Of a stretch of 64,000 bases of DNA, positions 54,544 to 63,064 are shown piece after piece. The notes beneath the pieces were generated by a model, which was not told where the DNA came from, did no database searches, and saw only the letters and a list, made by a program, of their open reading frames with translations. Position 1 is the first letter of the stretch. Every line of letters starts with the position of its first letter. This DNA is from Amorphoplanes friuliensis DSM 7358 (lineage in GTDB: Bacteria; Actinomycetota; Actinomycetes; Mycobacteriales; Micromonosporaceae): positions 7,470,001-7,534,000 of the forward strand of contig NC_022657.1 of assembly GCF_000494755.1 (NCBI RefSeq), written 5' to 3'. A program made the position numbers and the translations under genes.

Positions 54544-57203
54544 GCGCCACGATGCGGCGGCTCCGCGCGTACGCGGGGCACTGGGCTCTGCTCCTGATTT
54601 TGACCCTGGTCGCCGGGCTGCTGGCCGCCGGTCTTCCCCGGCTCGCGAACGAGTTCACGGACCGTGGTCTGCAGGGCGACGTGACCCGGCTGCCGCACAC
54701 CGTCCGTGATGTCTCCTACCGTGCCGCCCCGGAGCTGAAGACGCAGCCGTCGACCGCGCTGGCGCAGCTGCCGACCGTCGAGAGCCGGCTGCCCGCGCCC
54801 CTGCGCGCGCTGGTCGAGGACCGCTGGGCGTCGGGGCAGGTGGGACCGCTCGGGCTGAGCGCAACCGGGCCCGGGATGTTCGCGCAGGCGTGCACACCGC
54901 AGCCGCAGATCCGCACCCAGACCGGCACCGAGCAGGCCGTCCGCCTGGCTGAGGGCCGCCTGCCGCGCAGCGGCCAGATGGTCGAGACAGTGCTGTCCCG
55001 CGACGCCGCGACCACGGCCCAACTCCGCGTCGGCGACACACTCACGGTGGCGGGTGCGACAGGCACCGTCCTGGTACGCGTGGTCGGCGTCTTCGACCCG
55101 GTCGACGCGGCGGCGCCGTTCTGGGACGACCAGCGGCTGGAGAGTGTCACCTGTCCCCGGCCGGACGAGGGCATGACGTTCCGGCTGACCCTGCTGACCG
55201 ACGCGGCCGGGCTGAAACTCGCCACGAGGACGGCGCCGGCCGCGTACGCGTGGCGCTTCCGCATCAACGCGCAACGTCTGCGCGCGTCGGACATCCCGGA
55301 GCTGACCGCGGCGCTGGTGGCGGCGCGGCGCACTCCGCCGCTGCCGGGCACGCTGCTCGAGACCGGCCTCGACGGCACGCTGACGACCTTCGACCAGAAG
55401 CTGCGCGGGGCCCGGGCCACCCTGGCCATCGTGCAGTCCGGGCTGCTCTCCACGCTGGCCGGCCTGGTCGTGCTGGCGGCGCTGCTGCTGGTCGACCGGC
55501 GGCGGCAGGAGTTCGCGCTGCTGCGGGCGCGCGGGTCCACCGCGACCCGGGTCGGCCTGCGCACGCTCGCCGAGACGCTGCTCGTCGCCCCGGCCGGTGT
55601 GCTCGGCGGCTGGGCGATCGCGCTGCTGCTGCCCGGGCGGCCCGACGCCGGTGAAAACGTGCTGCTGCTCGCGCTGCTGTTCTTCGCCACTCTGACCGGG
55701 CCGGTGCTCGCGGCCCGGGCCCGTAGTGCCCCCGGGCGGGCCCGGTTGCGACCGTCCGCCCGGCGTATCACCGCCGAGGTCTTCCTGGTCGTCGTCGCCG
55801 TGCTGGGGGTGGTGCTGGTGCGCCGCCGGGGCCTGTCGGGGACCGTCGACCCGTACCTCGTGCTCGTGCCGGTGCTGCTCGCCGCCGGTGCCGCACTTGT
55901 TGCCGTACGCCTGCTGCCGTGGCCGTTGCGCCAGATCGGCCGGTTGGCCGCGCGGGCCCGGGGCGCTCTGCCGTTCCTCAGCCTGGCCCGGGCCGGGCGG
56001 GGTGCGGCCGTCACCATCGGCCCGCTCGCCGTGCTGGTGGTCGCGATCGCCACCGGCGTTTTCACCGGCGCGGTCAGCGAGACCGTCTCGGGCGCCCGCG
56101 ATCAGGCCACCGACCAGGAGATCGCCGCCGACGCGGAGGTGACGGGCTTCGGCTTCGCACCCTCGACCACCGGGCTGCTCACCGCGGTCCCCGGTGTCAC
56201 CGCGGCGGCACCGATGCTGATCGGGTCCGGGGTGCCGCTGACCGCCGCCTCGGGCCGCCGCACCCAGGCCCAGCTGCTCATCGTGGACGGTGCCGCCGCC
56301 GACGAGGTGATGTCCCGCAGCGGCGTCGGTGTCCGCCTGCCCTCCGCGCTCTCGGCCACCGCGTCCGGCGGTCCGGTGCCGGTGGTGGTCTCCCCCGACG
56401 TCGCGGCCGAGGTCGGTGCCGGTGGTGTCATCGTCGTGCAGGGTCAGCGGTACGACTTCCGGGTCGCGGCCGTGCAGAGCGCCATGCCGGGGCTCGGGGT
56501 CAGCGTCCGGCGGTTCGTCGCGGTGCCGTGGCGTGCCCTGCCCGTGCCGGCGTCGCAGCCGCTCGTCCCGACCCGCTACCTGGTCGCGGCGGGGAGCTTC
56601 GACAAGGCGGCGCTGCTGCGGGCTGCGGACACCGGTCAGCGCGAGTACTACCTGGGTCTGCTCCAGCGGACGATCAACGCCGACGCCACCGCGGTCTCGG
56701 ACGCGCAGCTGCCGCGCCGGGCGACGGCAACAACCTGGCAGGAGTACCGGCGCTCGCTCGAGGACAGCGGCGCCAACGCCGTCCTCAGCTTCACCTTCAC
56801 GGCGGGCGCGGCCGGTGCCGCCGCCCTCGCCCTGCTGGCGGTCGGGCTGACCGTGCTGGCCGACGCGCCCGGCCGCGGCCGTACCCTGTCCCGGCTCCGC
56901 ACGATGGGCCTGTCCCTGCGGCAGGGCCGGCGCCTGCTCATCTACGAGCTGGTCCCGCTGATCGGCGTGGCGCTCGTCGCCGGTGGCCTGGTCGGCGTCT
57001 TCCTGCCCCGGCTGATCGGGCCGGCGCTGGGCCTGGACGCGTTCACCGCCGGCCTGCCCGCCGGCACCCGGGTCGGCCCGTGGCTGCCCGCTGCCGCACT
57101 GCTGCTCGTCGCCGCCGCGCTGGCCACGGCCGTCGTGGTGGAAAACCTGATCAACCGCCGGATGCGCCTCGGCGACGTGCTCCGCCTCGGAGAGGAGAAC
57201 TGA
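54540..57203 (+). CDS. FtsX-like ABC transporter permease (second of two)
   Basis: An 887-residue permease with the same architecture: an N-terminal helix (WALLLILTLVAGLLAAGL, about 15-32), a large extracytoplasmic domain, a central membrane block (about 285-500, including VQSGLLSTLAGLVVLAALLLVDRRR) and a C-terminal block (VLSFTFTAGAAGAAALALLAV, ELVPLIGVALVAGGLVGVF, WLPAAALLLVAAALATAVVV). The GTG start at 54540 overlaps the first permease stop; the much longer upstream open frame is not coding. It ends with a TGATG overlap with the ATPase gene, so the four genes are one operon. Confidence 0.88.
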   Translation: MSATMRRLRAYAGHWALLLILTLVAGLLAAGLPRLANEFTDRGLQGDVTRLPHTVRDVSYRAAPELKTQPSTALAQLPTVESRLPAPLRALVEDRWASGQVGPLGLSATGPGMFAQACTPQPQIRTQTGTEQAVRLAEGRLPRSGQMVETVLSRDAATTAQLRVGDTLTVAGATGTVLVRVVGVFDPVDAAAPFWDDQRLESVTCPRPDEGMTFRLTLLTDAAGLKLATRTAPAAYAWRFRINAQRLRASDIPELTAALVAARRTPPLPGTLLETGLDGTLTTFDQKLRGARATLAIVQSGLLSTLAGLVVLAALLLVDRRRQEFALLRARGSTATRVGLRTLAETLLVAPAGVLGGWAIALLLPGRPDAGENVLLLALLFFATLTGPVLAARARSAPGRARLRPSARRITAEVFLVVVAVLGVVLVRRRGLSGTVDPYLVLVPVLLAAGAALVAVRLLPWPLRQIGRLAARARGALPFLSLARAGRGAAVTIGPLAVLVVAIATGVFTGAVSETVSGARDQATDQEIAADAEVTGFGFAPSTTGLLTAVPGVTAAAPMLIGSGVPLTAASGRRTQAQLLIVDGAAADEVMSRSGVGVRLPSALSATASGGPVPVVVSPDVAAEVGAGGVIVVQGQRYDFRVAAVQSAMPGLGVSVRRFVAVPWRALPVPASQPLVPTRYLVAAGSFDKAALLRAADTGQREYYLGLLQRTINADATAVSDAQLPRRATATTWQEYRRSLEDSGANAVLSFTFTAGAAGAAALALLAVGLTVLADAPGRGRTLSRLRTMGLSLRQGRRLLIYELVPLIGVALVAGGLVGVFLPRLIGPALGLDAFTAGLPAGTRVGPWLPAAALLLVAAALATAVVVENLINRRMRLGDVLRLGEEN

Positions 57204-58138
57204 TGGCGGTAACCGATCTCGGTGAGCTGCAACGCCGGGCGGCCGAACGTGCGGCAGCTCGCGCGGGCGGCACCGACCGGCTGCGGGGCCACATCGTCTG
57301 CGACGGTCTGGTCCGCATCTTCAAGACCGAGGGTGTCGAGGTGGTGGCCCTGCAGGGCCTCGATCTGGTGGTCGACCGCGGCGAGCTGCTCGCCATCGTC
57401 GGCGCGTCCGGCTCGGGCAAGTCCACGATGCTCAACATCCTCTCCGGCCTGGACGTGCCGACCGCGGGCATCGCCCAGGTCGCCGGTTTCGACCTCCTGA
57501 CCCTGACCGCCAAGCGGCGCCTCCGCTACCGCCGCAAGGTCGTCGGCTTCGTCTGGCAGCAGACCGGGCGCAACCTCCTGCCGTACCTGACCGCGCGGGA
57601 GAACGTCGAGCTGCCGATGAGCCTGGTGGGCCGGGCGAACCGCAAACGTGCCATGGAGTTGCTGGAGATGGTCGGTGTCGCCCACTGCGCGGGCCGCCGG
57701 CCCGACCAGATGAGCGGTGGTGAACAGCAGCGCACCGCCGTCGCGGTTGCGGTCGCCAACGACCCCGAGGTGCTCTTCGCCGACGAGCCGACCGGCGAGC
57801 TCGACGAGGCGACCGCGGCCGACGTCTTCGGCGCGCTGCGCACCATCAACGCCGAGCTGGGCGTGACCATCGTGATCGTGACCCACGACCACACCGTGGC
57901 CGACCAGGTACGCCGCACCGTGGCGATCCGCGACGGCCGCACCGCCTCGGAGGTACGCCGCACCGCCCGCACCGGCGCGGACGGCCTCGAGGAGATCGTC
58001 TCGGAGGAGTACGCCGTGCTGGACCGTACGGGCCGCATGCAGCTGCCCGCGAACTTCGTCGACGCGCTGACCCTCAAGGACCGTGTGAAGCTGACGCTGG
58101 AGCAGGACCACGTGCAGGTACGGCCCGGCGATGAGTGA
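57203..58138 (+). CDS. ABC transporter ATP-binding protein with AbrB-like C-terminal extension
   Basis: A 311-residue ATPase of the MacB/LolD-like class. Walker A is GASGSGKST (67-75), signature MSGGEQQR (170-177), Walker B EVLFADEP (189-196). Residues about 270-307 after the ATPase core read EYAVLDRTGRMQLPANFVDAL then LKDRVKLTLEQDHVQVRP. This resembles the SpoVT/AbrB swapped-hairpin fold (GRxxLPxxxxxxLxLxDxV). Such an extension on a transport ATPase could drive dimerisation or regulation. Start ATG 57203. It overlaps the second ATPase gene by 8 bp. Confidence 0.9.
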   Translation: MAVTDLGELQRRAAERAAARAGGTDRLRGHIVCDGLVRIFKTEGVEVVALQGLDLVVDRGELLAIVGASGSGKSTMLNILSGLDVPTAGIAQVAGFDLLTLTAKRRLRYRRKVVGFVWQQTGRNLLPYLTARENVELPMSLVGRANRKRAMELLEMVGVAHCAGRRPDQMSGGEQQRTAVAVAVANDPEVLFADEPTGELDEATAADVFGALRTINAELGVTIVIVTHDHTVADQVRRTVAIRDGRTASEVRRTARTGADGLEEIVSEEYAVLDRTGRMQLPANFVDALTLKDRVKLTLEQDHVQVRPGDE

Positions 58139-58805
58139 CCCGCTGATCGAGGTGGACGGTGTCGGCCGCGACTACGGCACCGGTGACCGGACCGTGCACG
58201 CCGTCCGCGAGGTGTCGTTCGAGGCGGCACGCGGGGAGCTGGTGGCGGTCCGCGGCCGGTCCGGGGCCGGCAAGACCACGCTGCTCAACATGATCGGTGG
58301 TCTCGACCGCCCGACCCGCGGCGTCGTCCGCGTGGCCGGCGTCGACGTGACGTCCGCGAACGAGGCGCAGCTGCTCGACCTGCGCCGCTCCACCATCGGT
58401 TTTGTCTTCCAGTCGTTCGGCCTCATCCCGATCCTGTCCGCGGCGGAGAACGTCAGCGTCCCGCTGCGCCTCAACCGGCGACCGGCCGCCGAGCGCGAGG
58501 AACGCGTCCAGCTGCTGCTGGAACTGGTCGGTCTGGGCGGGCAGGCGGCCCAACGACCCGGCGAGCTCTCCGGCGGCCAGCAGCAGCGGGTGGCGGTGGC
58601 CCGGGCCCTGGCCAACGACCCGCCACTGCTGATCGCCGACGAGCCCACCGGCCAGCTCGACTCGGAGACCGGCCGCTCGATCATGGATCTGCTCCGGGCC
58701 CTGGTCGACGCCCGCGGCATGACCGCCCTGGTGGCGACCCACGACCCGTCGCTCATCGACCGCGCCGACCGGGTCCTGACGTTGCGCGACGGCCGCCTGG
58801 CTTGA
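58131..58805 (+). CDS. ABC transporter ATP-binding protein (second ATPase)
   Basis: A 224-residue MacB/LolD-type ATPase. Walker A GRSGAGKTT (about 42-50), Q-loop FVFQSFGLIP, signature LSGGQQQR (about 143-150), Walker B LLIADEP, and His switch VATHD are all present. It lacks the C-terminal extension of the first ATPase. With two permeases and two ATPases the operon could make a heterodimeric exporter or two exchangeable complexes. Substrate unknown; lipoprotein or peptide export is common for this class. Confidence 0.92.
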   Translation: MSDPLIEVDGVGRDYGTGDRTVHAVREVSFEAARGELVAVRGRSGAGKTTLLNMIGGLDRPTRGVVRVAGVDVTSANEAQLLDLRRSTIGFVFQSFGLIPILSAAENVSVPLRLNRRPAAEREERVQLLLELVGLGGQAAQRPGELSGGQQQRVAVARALANDPPLLIADEPTGQLDSETGRSIMDLLRALVDARGMTALVATHDPSLIDRADRVLTLRDGRLA

Positions 58806-58832
58806 ATCTCCCCCAGGGGGAGGCCGCAGAGT
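58802..58832 (+). promoter_or_regulatory. MerR-type promoter overlapping the end of the ABC operon
   Basis: TTGAAT (-35, 58802-58807), a 19-bp spacer starting with the perfect dyad CTCCCCC-A-GGGGGAG (58808-58822), then CAGAGT (-10, 58827-58832). Transcription would begin at about 58840, the next gene's ATG. Confidence 0.8.
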
Positions 58833-58839
58833 GGGTGCC

Positions 58840-59664
58840 ATGGAGCTGCTCCCGATCGGCGAACTGGCCCGGCGCACCGGTCTGACGGTCAAGGCCATCC
58901 GGTTCTACGCCGACCGGGGCATCGTGCCGCCCACCGGGCGCAGCGCGTCGGGTCACCGCCGCTACGACACCGCGGCCGTGGCGCGGCTCGAACTCGTGCG
59001 CACCCTGCGCGAACTGGGCCTCGACCTCGCCACGATCCGCCGGGTCGTCGACCGGGAGGCCGACCTCGCCGAGGTCGCCGCCACCCACGCCGACGCCCTG
59101 GCGGTGCAGATCCGCACGCTCAGCCGGCGCCACGCGGTGCTCAGCGCGGTGGCCCGGCACAAGTCGACCCCCGAGGAGATGGATCTCATGCACCGCCTGG
59201 CCCGGCTCTCCGCACACGAACGCCGCCATTTGATCGACACGTTCCTCGGCACGGCCTTCGCCGGCCTGCCGAACTTCGCCGGGATCACCCGCACGCTGAC
59301 ACCCGAGCTGCCCGACGACCCGGAGCCGGCCCAGCTCGAAGCCTGGGTCGAGCTCGCCGAGCTCGTCCAGGACCCCGGCTTCGCCGCCCGGCTGCGCCTG
59401 CTCGCCGAGCTCTACACCGACGTCCGCTCCCCCGGCCTCCCCCGTCCCGACCCGGTCGCCCTGGTACGCGACCACGATGCGTCCGTCGACGCCGTGCTGG
59501 CCCACTATCCCGACCGGGAGCAGTTGACGTCCTACCTCGAGGCGGCCGCCGACCCGCGCCGTGAGCGGTACCTGGAACTGCTGTCGGTGATCAACGGCTG
59601 GCCGCCACCCGAGCCGCTGACACCGGTGCTGACCCGGTTCCTCAGCGAGCTGCGATCCCGTTGA
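58840..59664 (+). CDS. MerR-family regulator, probably leaderless
   Basis: A 274-residue MerR protein. The DNA-binding domain (1-70) reads LLPIGELARRTGLTVKAIRFYADRGIVPPTGRSASGHRRYD. A long C-terminal part (about 120-274) is helical and probably binds the inducer. Its own promoter has a 19-bp spacer with a perfect dyad, so autoregulation is likely. ATG 58840 coincides with the predicted transcription start, implying a leaderless mRNA; GTG 58831 lies inside the -10 box and is rejected. It ends 23 bp into the convergent TetR gene and may control the upstream ABC operon. Confidence 0.88.
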   Translation: MELLPIGELARRTGLTVKAIRFYADRGIVPPTGRSASGHRRYDTAAVARLELVRTLRELGLDLATIRRVVDREADLAEVAATHADALAVQIRTLSRRHAVLSAVARHKSTPEEMDLMHRLARLSAHERRHLIDTFLGTAFAGLPNFAGITRTLTPELPDDPEPAQLEAWVELAELVQDPGFAARLRLLAELYTDVRSPGLPRPDPVALVRDHDASVDAVLAHYPDREQLTSYLEAAADPRRERYLELLSVINGWPPPEPLTPVLTRFLSELRSR

Positions 59665-60184
59665 GGAGCAGGTCGATCAGGCGGTGCACACGATCACCCT
59701 GATCCTTCTCACCCGCCACGATGGAAATGCCGCCGAGGCTCATCAGCACGTCGTACGGGTCGAGGCCGGCGGCGATCGTCCCGTCCGCCACACCCGCCGC
59801 CAGGATGGACGCGAGCGCCTCCGTCAGCAGCGCCCGCGTCTGCATGCGGCCACCCTCGTCGGCCAGGACTGCCCGTAGCGCCCCGGCCATGCCGTACTTC
59901 GTGGCCATGAAATCCGCGTACCGGACCATCCAGGCCCGCAACGCGTCGACGGGCGGATGCTCGGCGAGCAGCTCACCGGCGGTGCCGGCGAGCCTCACCA
60001 CCTCGTTGCGATAGGTCGCCTCGACCAGGTCCTCGCGGGTCGGGAACCGCCGGTAGAGCGTGCCGATGCCGACCCCGGCGTCCTTGGCGATGGCCTTGAG
60101 CGAGGCCTCCGGGCCGTGCTCGGCAAAGGCCCGGGCGGCGGCTTCCAGCAGGCGGGTGTGGTTCTGCCGGGCGTCGGCGCGCAT
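59642..60184 (-). CDS. TetR-family transcriptional regulator
   Basis: A 180-residue TetR repressor. The helix-turn-helix (about 8-55) reads TRLLEAAARAFAEHGPEASLKAIAKDAGVGIGTLYRRFPTREDLV. The ligand domain follows to the end. It is divergent from the short-chain dehydrogenase gene, with 80 bp between starts containing a perfect 8-bp-arm palindrome at 60207-60228. It probably represses that gene and itself. Start ATG 60184. Confidence 0.92.
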   Translation of the reverse strand: MRADARQNHTRLLEAAARAFAEHGPEASLKAIAKDAGVGIGTLYRRFPTREDLVEATYRNEVVRLAGTAGELLAEHPPVDALRAWMVRYADFMATKYGMAGALRAVLADEGGRMQTRALLTEALASILAAGVADGTIAAGLDPYDVLMSLGGISIVAGEKDQGDRVHRLIDLLLNGIAAR

Positions 60185-60206
60185 GGTCCCTCCCGGAAAC
60201 AGTGGC

Positions 60207-60228
60207 TAAGCGGAGCCGGGTCCGCTTA
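60207..60228. promoter_or_regulatory. Probable TetR operator
   Basis: TAAGCGGA-N6-TCCGCTTA with perfect 8-bp arms lies in the tetR/SDR divergent region. Confidence 0.75.
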
Positions 60229-60264
60229 CTCTCGGAGGAGCTTACCCTTCCCGGGAGGACCCTC

Positions 60265-61152
60265 ATGACACCCTTCGGAGCCACCTCCACCGCCGCCGAG
60301 GTCATCGCCGGTGCCGACCTCACCGGCCGGCACATGATCGTCACCGGCGGCGCCTCCGGCATCGGCCTCGAGACCGCGCGAGCCCTGACCGGCGCCGGCG
60401 CAACCGTCACCCTCGCCGTCCGCGACGTCGGCACGGGTGAAAAAGTCGCGGCCGACCTCGGCGGCGACATCCGCGTCGCCCACCTCGACCTGGCCGACCA
60501 CGCTTCGATCACCACTTTCGTGGCCGGCTGGGACGGACCCCTGCACGCGCTGATCAACAACGCGGGCATCATGGCCACCCCACTGCTGCGAACCCCCGAA
60601 GGCTGGGAACTCCAGTTCGCCACCAACCACCTCGGGCACTTCGCCCTGACCCTCGGCCTGCACGACGCACTCGCCGCCGGCAACGCCCGGATCGTGTCCG
60701 TCAGCTCCGTCGGGCACATCACCGCCGACATCAACTTCACCGACGTCAACTTCTCGCGCCGGGAGTACGACCCGTGGGTCGCGTACGGGCAGTCGAAGAC
60801 CGCGAACATTCTCTTCGCGGTGGAAGCAGCACGGCGATGGGCCGGCGACGGCATCACGGCCAACGCGCTGAACCCCGGCCGCATCGTCGGCACCGGCCTG
60901 ACCCGGCACATCGGGGACGTCGTGCCGGCCGACCCGCACGTCTCCTGGAAAAACGCCGCACAGGGCGCCGCCACCTCCGTACTGCTGGCCGCCTCCCCGC
61001 TGACAGCCGACGTGACCGGCCGCTACTACGAGGACTGCGCCGAGGCGGTACCCCACGTTCCCGGCGTACGACGGGGTGTGGCCGCGTACGCGATGGACCC
61101 GGACCGGGCCGCCCGGCTCTGGGACCTCTCCCTGGGTTTGCTCGGTCGGTAA
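60265..61152 (+). CDS. Short-chain dehydrogenase/reductase (SDR)
   Basis: A 295-residue SDR. The cofactor motif is VTGGASGIG (about 26-34), the NNAG motif is INNAGIM near 94, and the catalytic Ser-Tyr-Lys lies in VSVSSVGH, then YGQSK near residue 173. The C-terminus is complete. It resembles WW-domain-oxidoreductase/retinol-dehydrogenase-like SDRs with broad substrates. The ATG at 60265 follows GGGAGGACC. Expression is probably repressed by the divergent TetR. Confidence 0.92.
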   Translation: MTPFGATSTAAEVIAGADLTGRHMIVTGGASGIGLETARALTGAGATVTLAVRDVGTGEKVAADLGGDIRVAHLDLADHASITTFVAGWDGPLHALINNAGIMATPLLRTPEGWELQFATNHLGHFALTLGLHDALAAGNARIVSVSSVGHITADINFTDVNFSRREYDPWVAYGQSKTANILFAVEAARRWAGDGITANALNPGRIVGTGLTRHIGDVVPADPHVSWKNAAQGAATSVLLAASPLTADVTGRYYEDCAEAVPHVPGVRRGVAAYAMDPDRAARLWDLSLGLLGR

Positions 61153-61234
61153 AGCGACACCCGCCGCCGCGAGGTATCAGAGCCGGTCCCCCGGTGGTCT
61201 GTCCTTACGGACGCTGCCGAGGGGGAAGCGTCCT

Positions 61235-61266
61235 CGCCGCCCGTCCTCAACGGGGCGGGCGGCGAC
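61235..61266 (+). promoter_or_regulatory. Leader hairpin upstream of the peroxidase gene
   Basis: A perfect 10-bp stem (TCGCCGCCCG with its complement) and 12-nt loop end 11 bases before the AAAGG ribosome binding site. A second small hairpin (GTCC-TTAC-GGAC) is at 61202-61213. It may be an SDR terminator or a 5' leader element. Confidence 0.45.
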
Positions 61267-61293
61267 TCGCTGAGGCGAAAGGTGTGCGCACAA

Positions 61294-62976
61294 GTGAAAC
61301 GCCACATGCGCGAGAACTACTACGTGGTCGGCGAGGGGATCCTGACCACGGACGGCAAGAGCGGGGTGTGCGAACGCCCGTCCACCGAGGCATCGCTGCG
61401 GAAGTTCCGATTCTCCCGCCTCGTGCCCAAGGGCGGGACGATCAGCACGACCATCCTCGAGAAGATCGCCACGGCGATGACCGCGGCGCCCTCGGCGGAA
61501 CAGCCGGTCCAGCCGGAATCCGCCGACCCGCCGGTCCCGGCCGGCTACACCTACCTGGGCCAGTTCGTCGACCACGACCTGACCCTCGACAACACCGCCC
61601 GCGCCCTGGGCGAGCACGTCACCGTCAACGAGCTCCTGCAGGGCCGCTCACCGGCCCTCGACCTCGACTCCCTGTACGGCCGCGGCCCCGGCGACCGCGA
61701 CGACGACCGCTTCTACGCGCCCGACAAGCTCAAGCTCCGCGTCGGCCTCACCGCGGCGATCGACGGCCCCGGCACCAACGTCAACCTCAACGGGTACGAC
61801 CTGCCGCGCGTCACCCAGGGCTCGACCAAGGCCGAACGCCAGCGGGCCCTCATCCCGGACCACCGCAACGACGAGAACCTCGTGGTCGCACAGACCCACC
61901 TGGCGTTCATCCGCTTCCACAACCGGATCGTCGACCTGCTCGCCGACCAGGGCGTCCCGGGCACCATCCTCTTCGACCGCGCCAAGGAACTCGTGGTGCG
62001 GCACTACCAGTGGATGCTGCGCACCGACTTCCTGCCCCGCATCGTCGACAAGGACATCGTCGAGGACGTCTTCACCAACGGCCGGAAATTCTTCGAGGTC
62101 CCGGCGGGCGGACAAGCCAACGGGCAATACCGGCACATCAAATCCGGCGACACACCGACGATGCCGATCGAGTTCTCGGTGGCCGCGTACAGGCTGGGTC
62201 ACAGCATGGTGCGGGCCGCGTACGACTGGAACCGGATCTTCTCCGGCAACCGGGGCACCCTGCCGTTCCTGTTCATCTTCAGCGGGACGAGCGGCAACTT
62301 CGACCCGTTCAGCCCCAACATCAACGACCAGGAATCCGGCCTCTTCGAACGCCTCCCGACCAACTGGGCGGTCGACTGGCGGCGCATGTACGACTTCGCC
62401 GGCGAAACCGGACGCGACGATCTGGCCGCGCCGCAAGGGTTCAACATCGCGCAGCGCATCGACACGCAGGTCGTGAACCCGCTCGCCAAAATGCCGGAAG
62501 GAACCTTCGGCGGCAACGGCACCCCGCCGCCGGCGATCCAGCTCAACCTGGCCTTCCGCAACCTCGTCCGGGCCAACATGGTCGAGCTGTGCAGCGGCCA
62601 GGAGGCCGCCAAGTTCCTCGGCTTCACCCCGCTCACACCGGAACAGGTCATCAACGACGTGGTGGCCGGTGTGCTCAACCCCGACGAGCAGACAGAATTC
62701 GGGAACCAGACGCCGCTCTGGTTCTACATCCTCCGCGAAGCCGAACTCAACGGCGGCCGGCTCACCGGCGTCGGCGGCCGCATCGTCGCCGAGGTCTTCC
62801 ACCGGGCGATCGAAGGCAGCCGCATCTCGACCGTCCAGGACCCGACCTGGCGCCCGTCATTGGGCCCGGACCCGGACACGTTCCGGATGGTCGACCTGCT
62901 GCTGTTCGCGTTCGAGAACCGCGGCGACCTGCTCGCGCCCCTCGGTGACGTCGCACCTACGCCGCCGAGCGCCTGA
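61294..62976 (+). CDS. Animal-type heme peroxidase (peroxidase-cyclooxygenase superfamily)
   Basis: A 560-residue bacterial member of the animal heme peroxidase family. The distal motif GQFVDHDLTLD holds the distal His94, and the proximal His303 lies in AAYRLGHSMVRAAY. The start region ENYYVVGEGILTTDGK and the helical core AFIRFHNRIVDLL are family-typical. It should bind b-type heme and use H2O2, possibly to oxidise halides or thiocyanate. No signal peptide is visible. GTG 61294 has AAAGG 11 bases upstream; GTG 61282 or ATG 61306 are alternatives. A strong terminator follows. Confidence 0.88.
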   Translation: MKRHMRENYYVVGEGILTTDGKSGVCERPSTEASLRKFRFSRLVPKGGTISTTILEKIATAMTAAPSAEQPVQPESADPPVPAGYTYLGQFVDHDLTLDNTARALGEHVTVNELLQGRSPALDLDSLYGRGPGDRDDDRFYAPDKLKLRVGLTAAIDGPGTNVNLNGYDLPRVTQGSTKAERQRALIPDHRNDENLVVAQTHLAFIRFHNRIVDLLADQGVPGTILFDRAKELVVRHYQWMLRTDFLPRIVDKDIVEDVFTNGRKFFEVPAGGQANGQYRHIKSGDTPTMPIEFSVAAYRLGHSMVRAAYDWNRIFSGNRGTLPFLFIFSGTSGNFDPFSPNINDQESGLFERLPTNWAVDWRRMYDFAGETGRDDLAAPQGFNIAQRIDTQVVNPLAKMPEGTFGGNGTPPPAIQLNLAFRNLVRANMVELCSGQEAAKFLGFTPLTPEQVINDVVAGVLNPDEQTEFGNQTPLWFYILREAELNGGRLTGVGGRIVAEVFHRAIEGSRISTVQDPTWRPSLGPDPDTFRMVDLLLFAFENRGDLLAPLGDVAPTPPSA

Positions 62977-62982
62977 GGGATC

Positions 62983-63012
62983 AGGGCCGGGATCTCCGTG
63001 GATCCCGGCCCT
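62983..63012 (+). terminator. Hairpin terminator after the peroxidase gene
   Basis: A perfect 12-bp stem AGGGCCGGGATC with its complement, loop TCCGTG, then TCCTCC. Confidence 0.8.
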
Positions 63013-63064
63013 TCCTCCCGGCGGTGACCGCCGGTGACTGCCGGGCGTCTGCCATCATGGCCGG

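Noticed and set aside
60774..62948. A 724-residue plus-strand open frame
   Set aside because: Overlaps the SDR and peroxidase in another frame; Arg/Pro/Gly-rich with no motifs.
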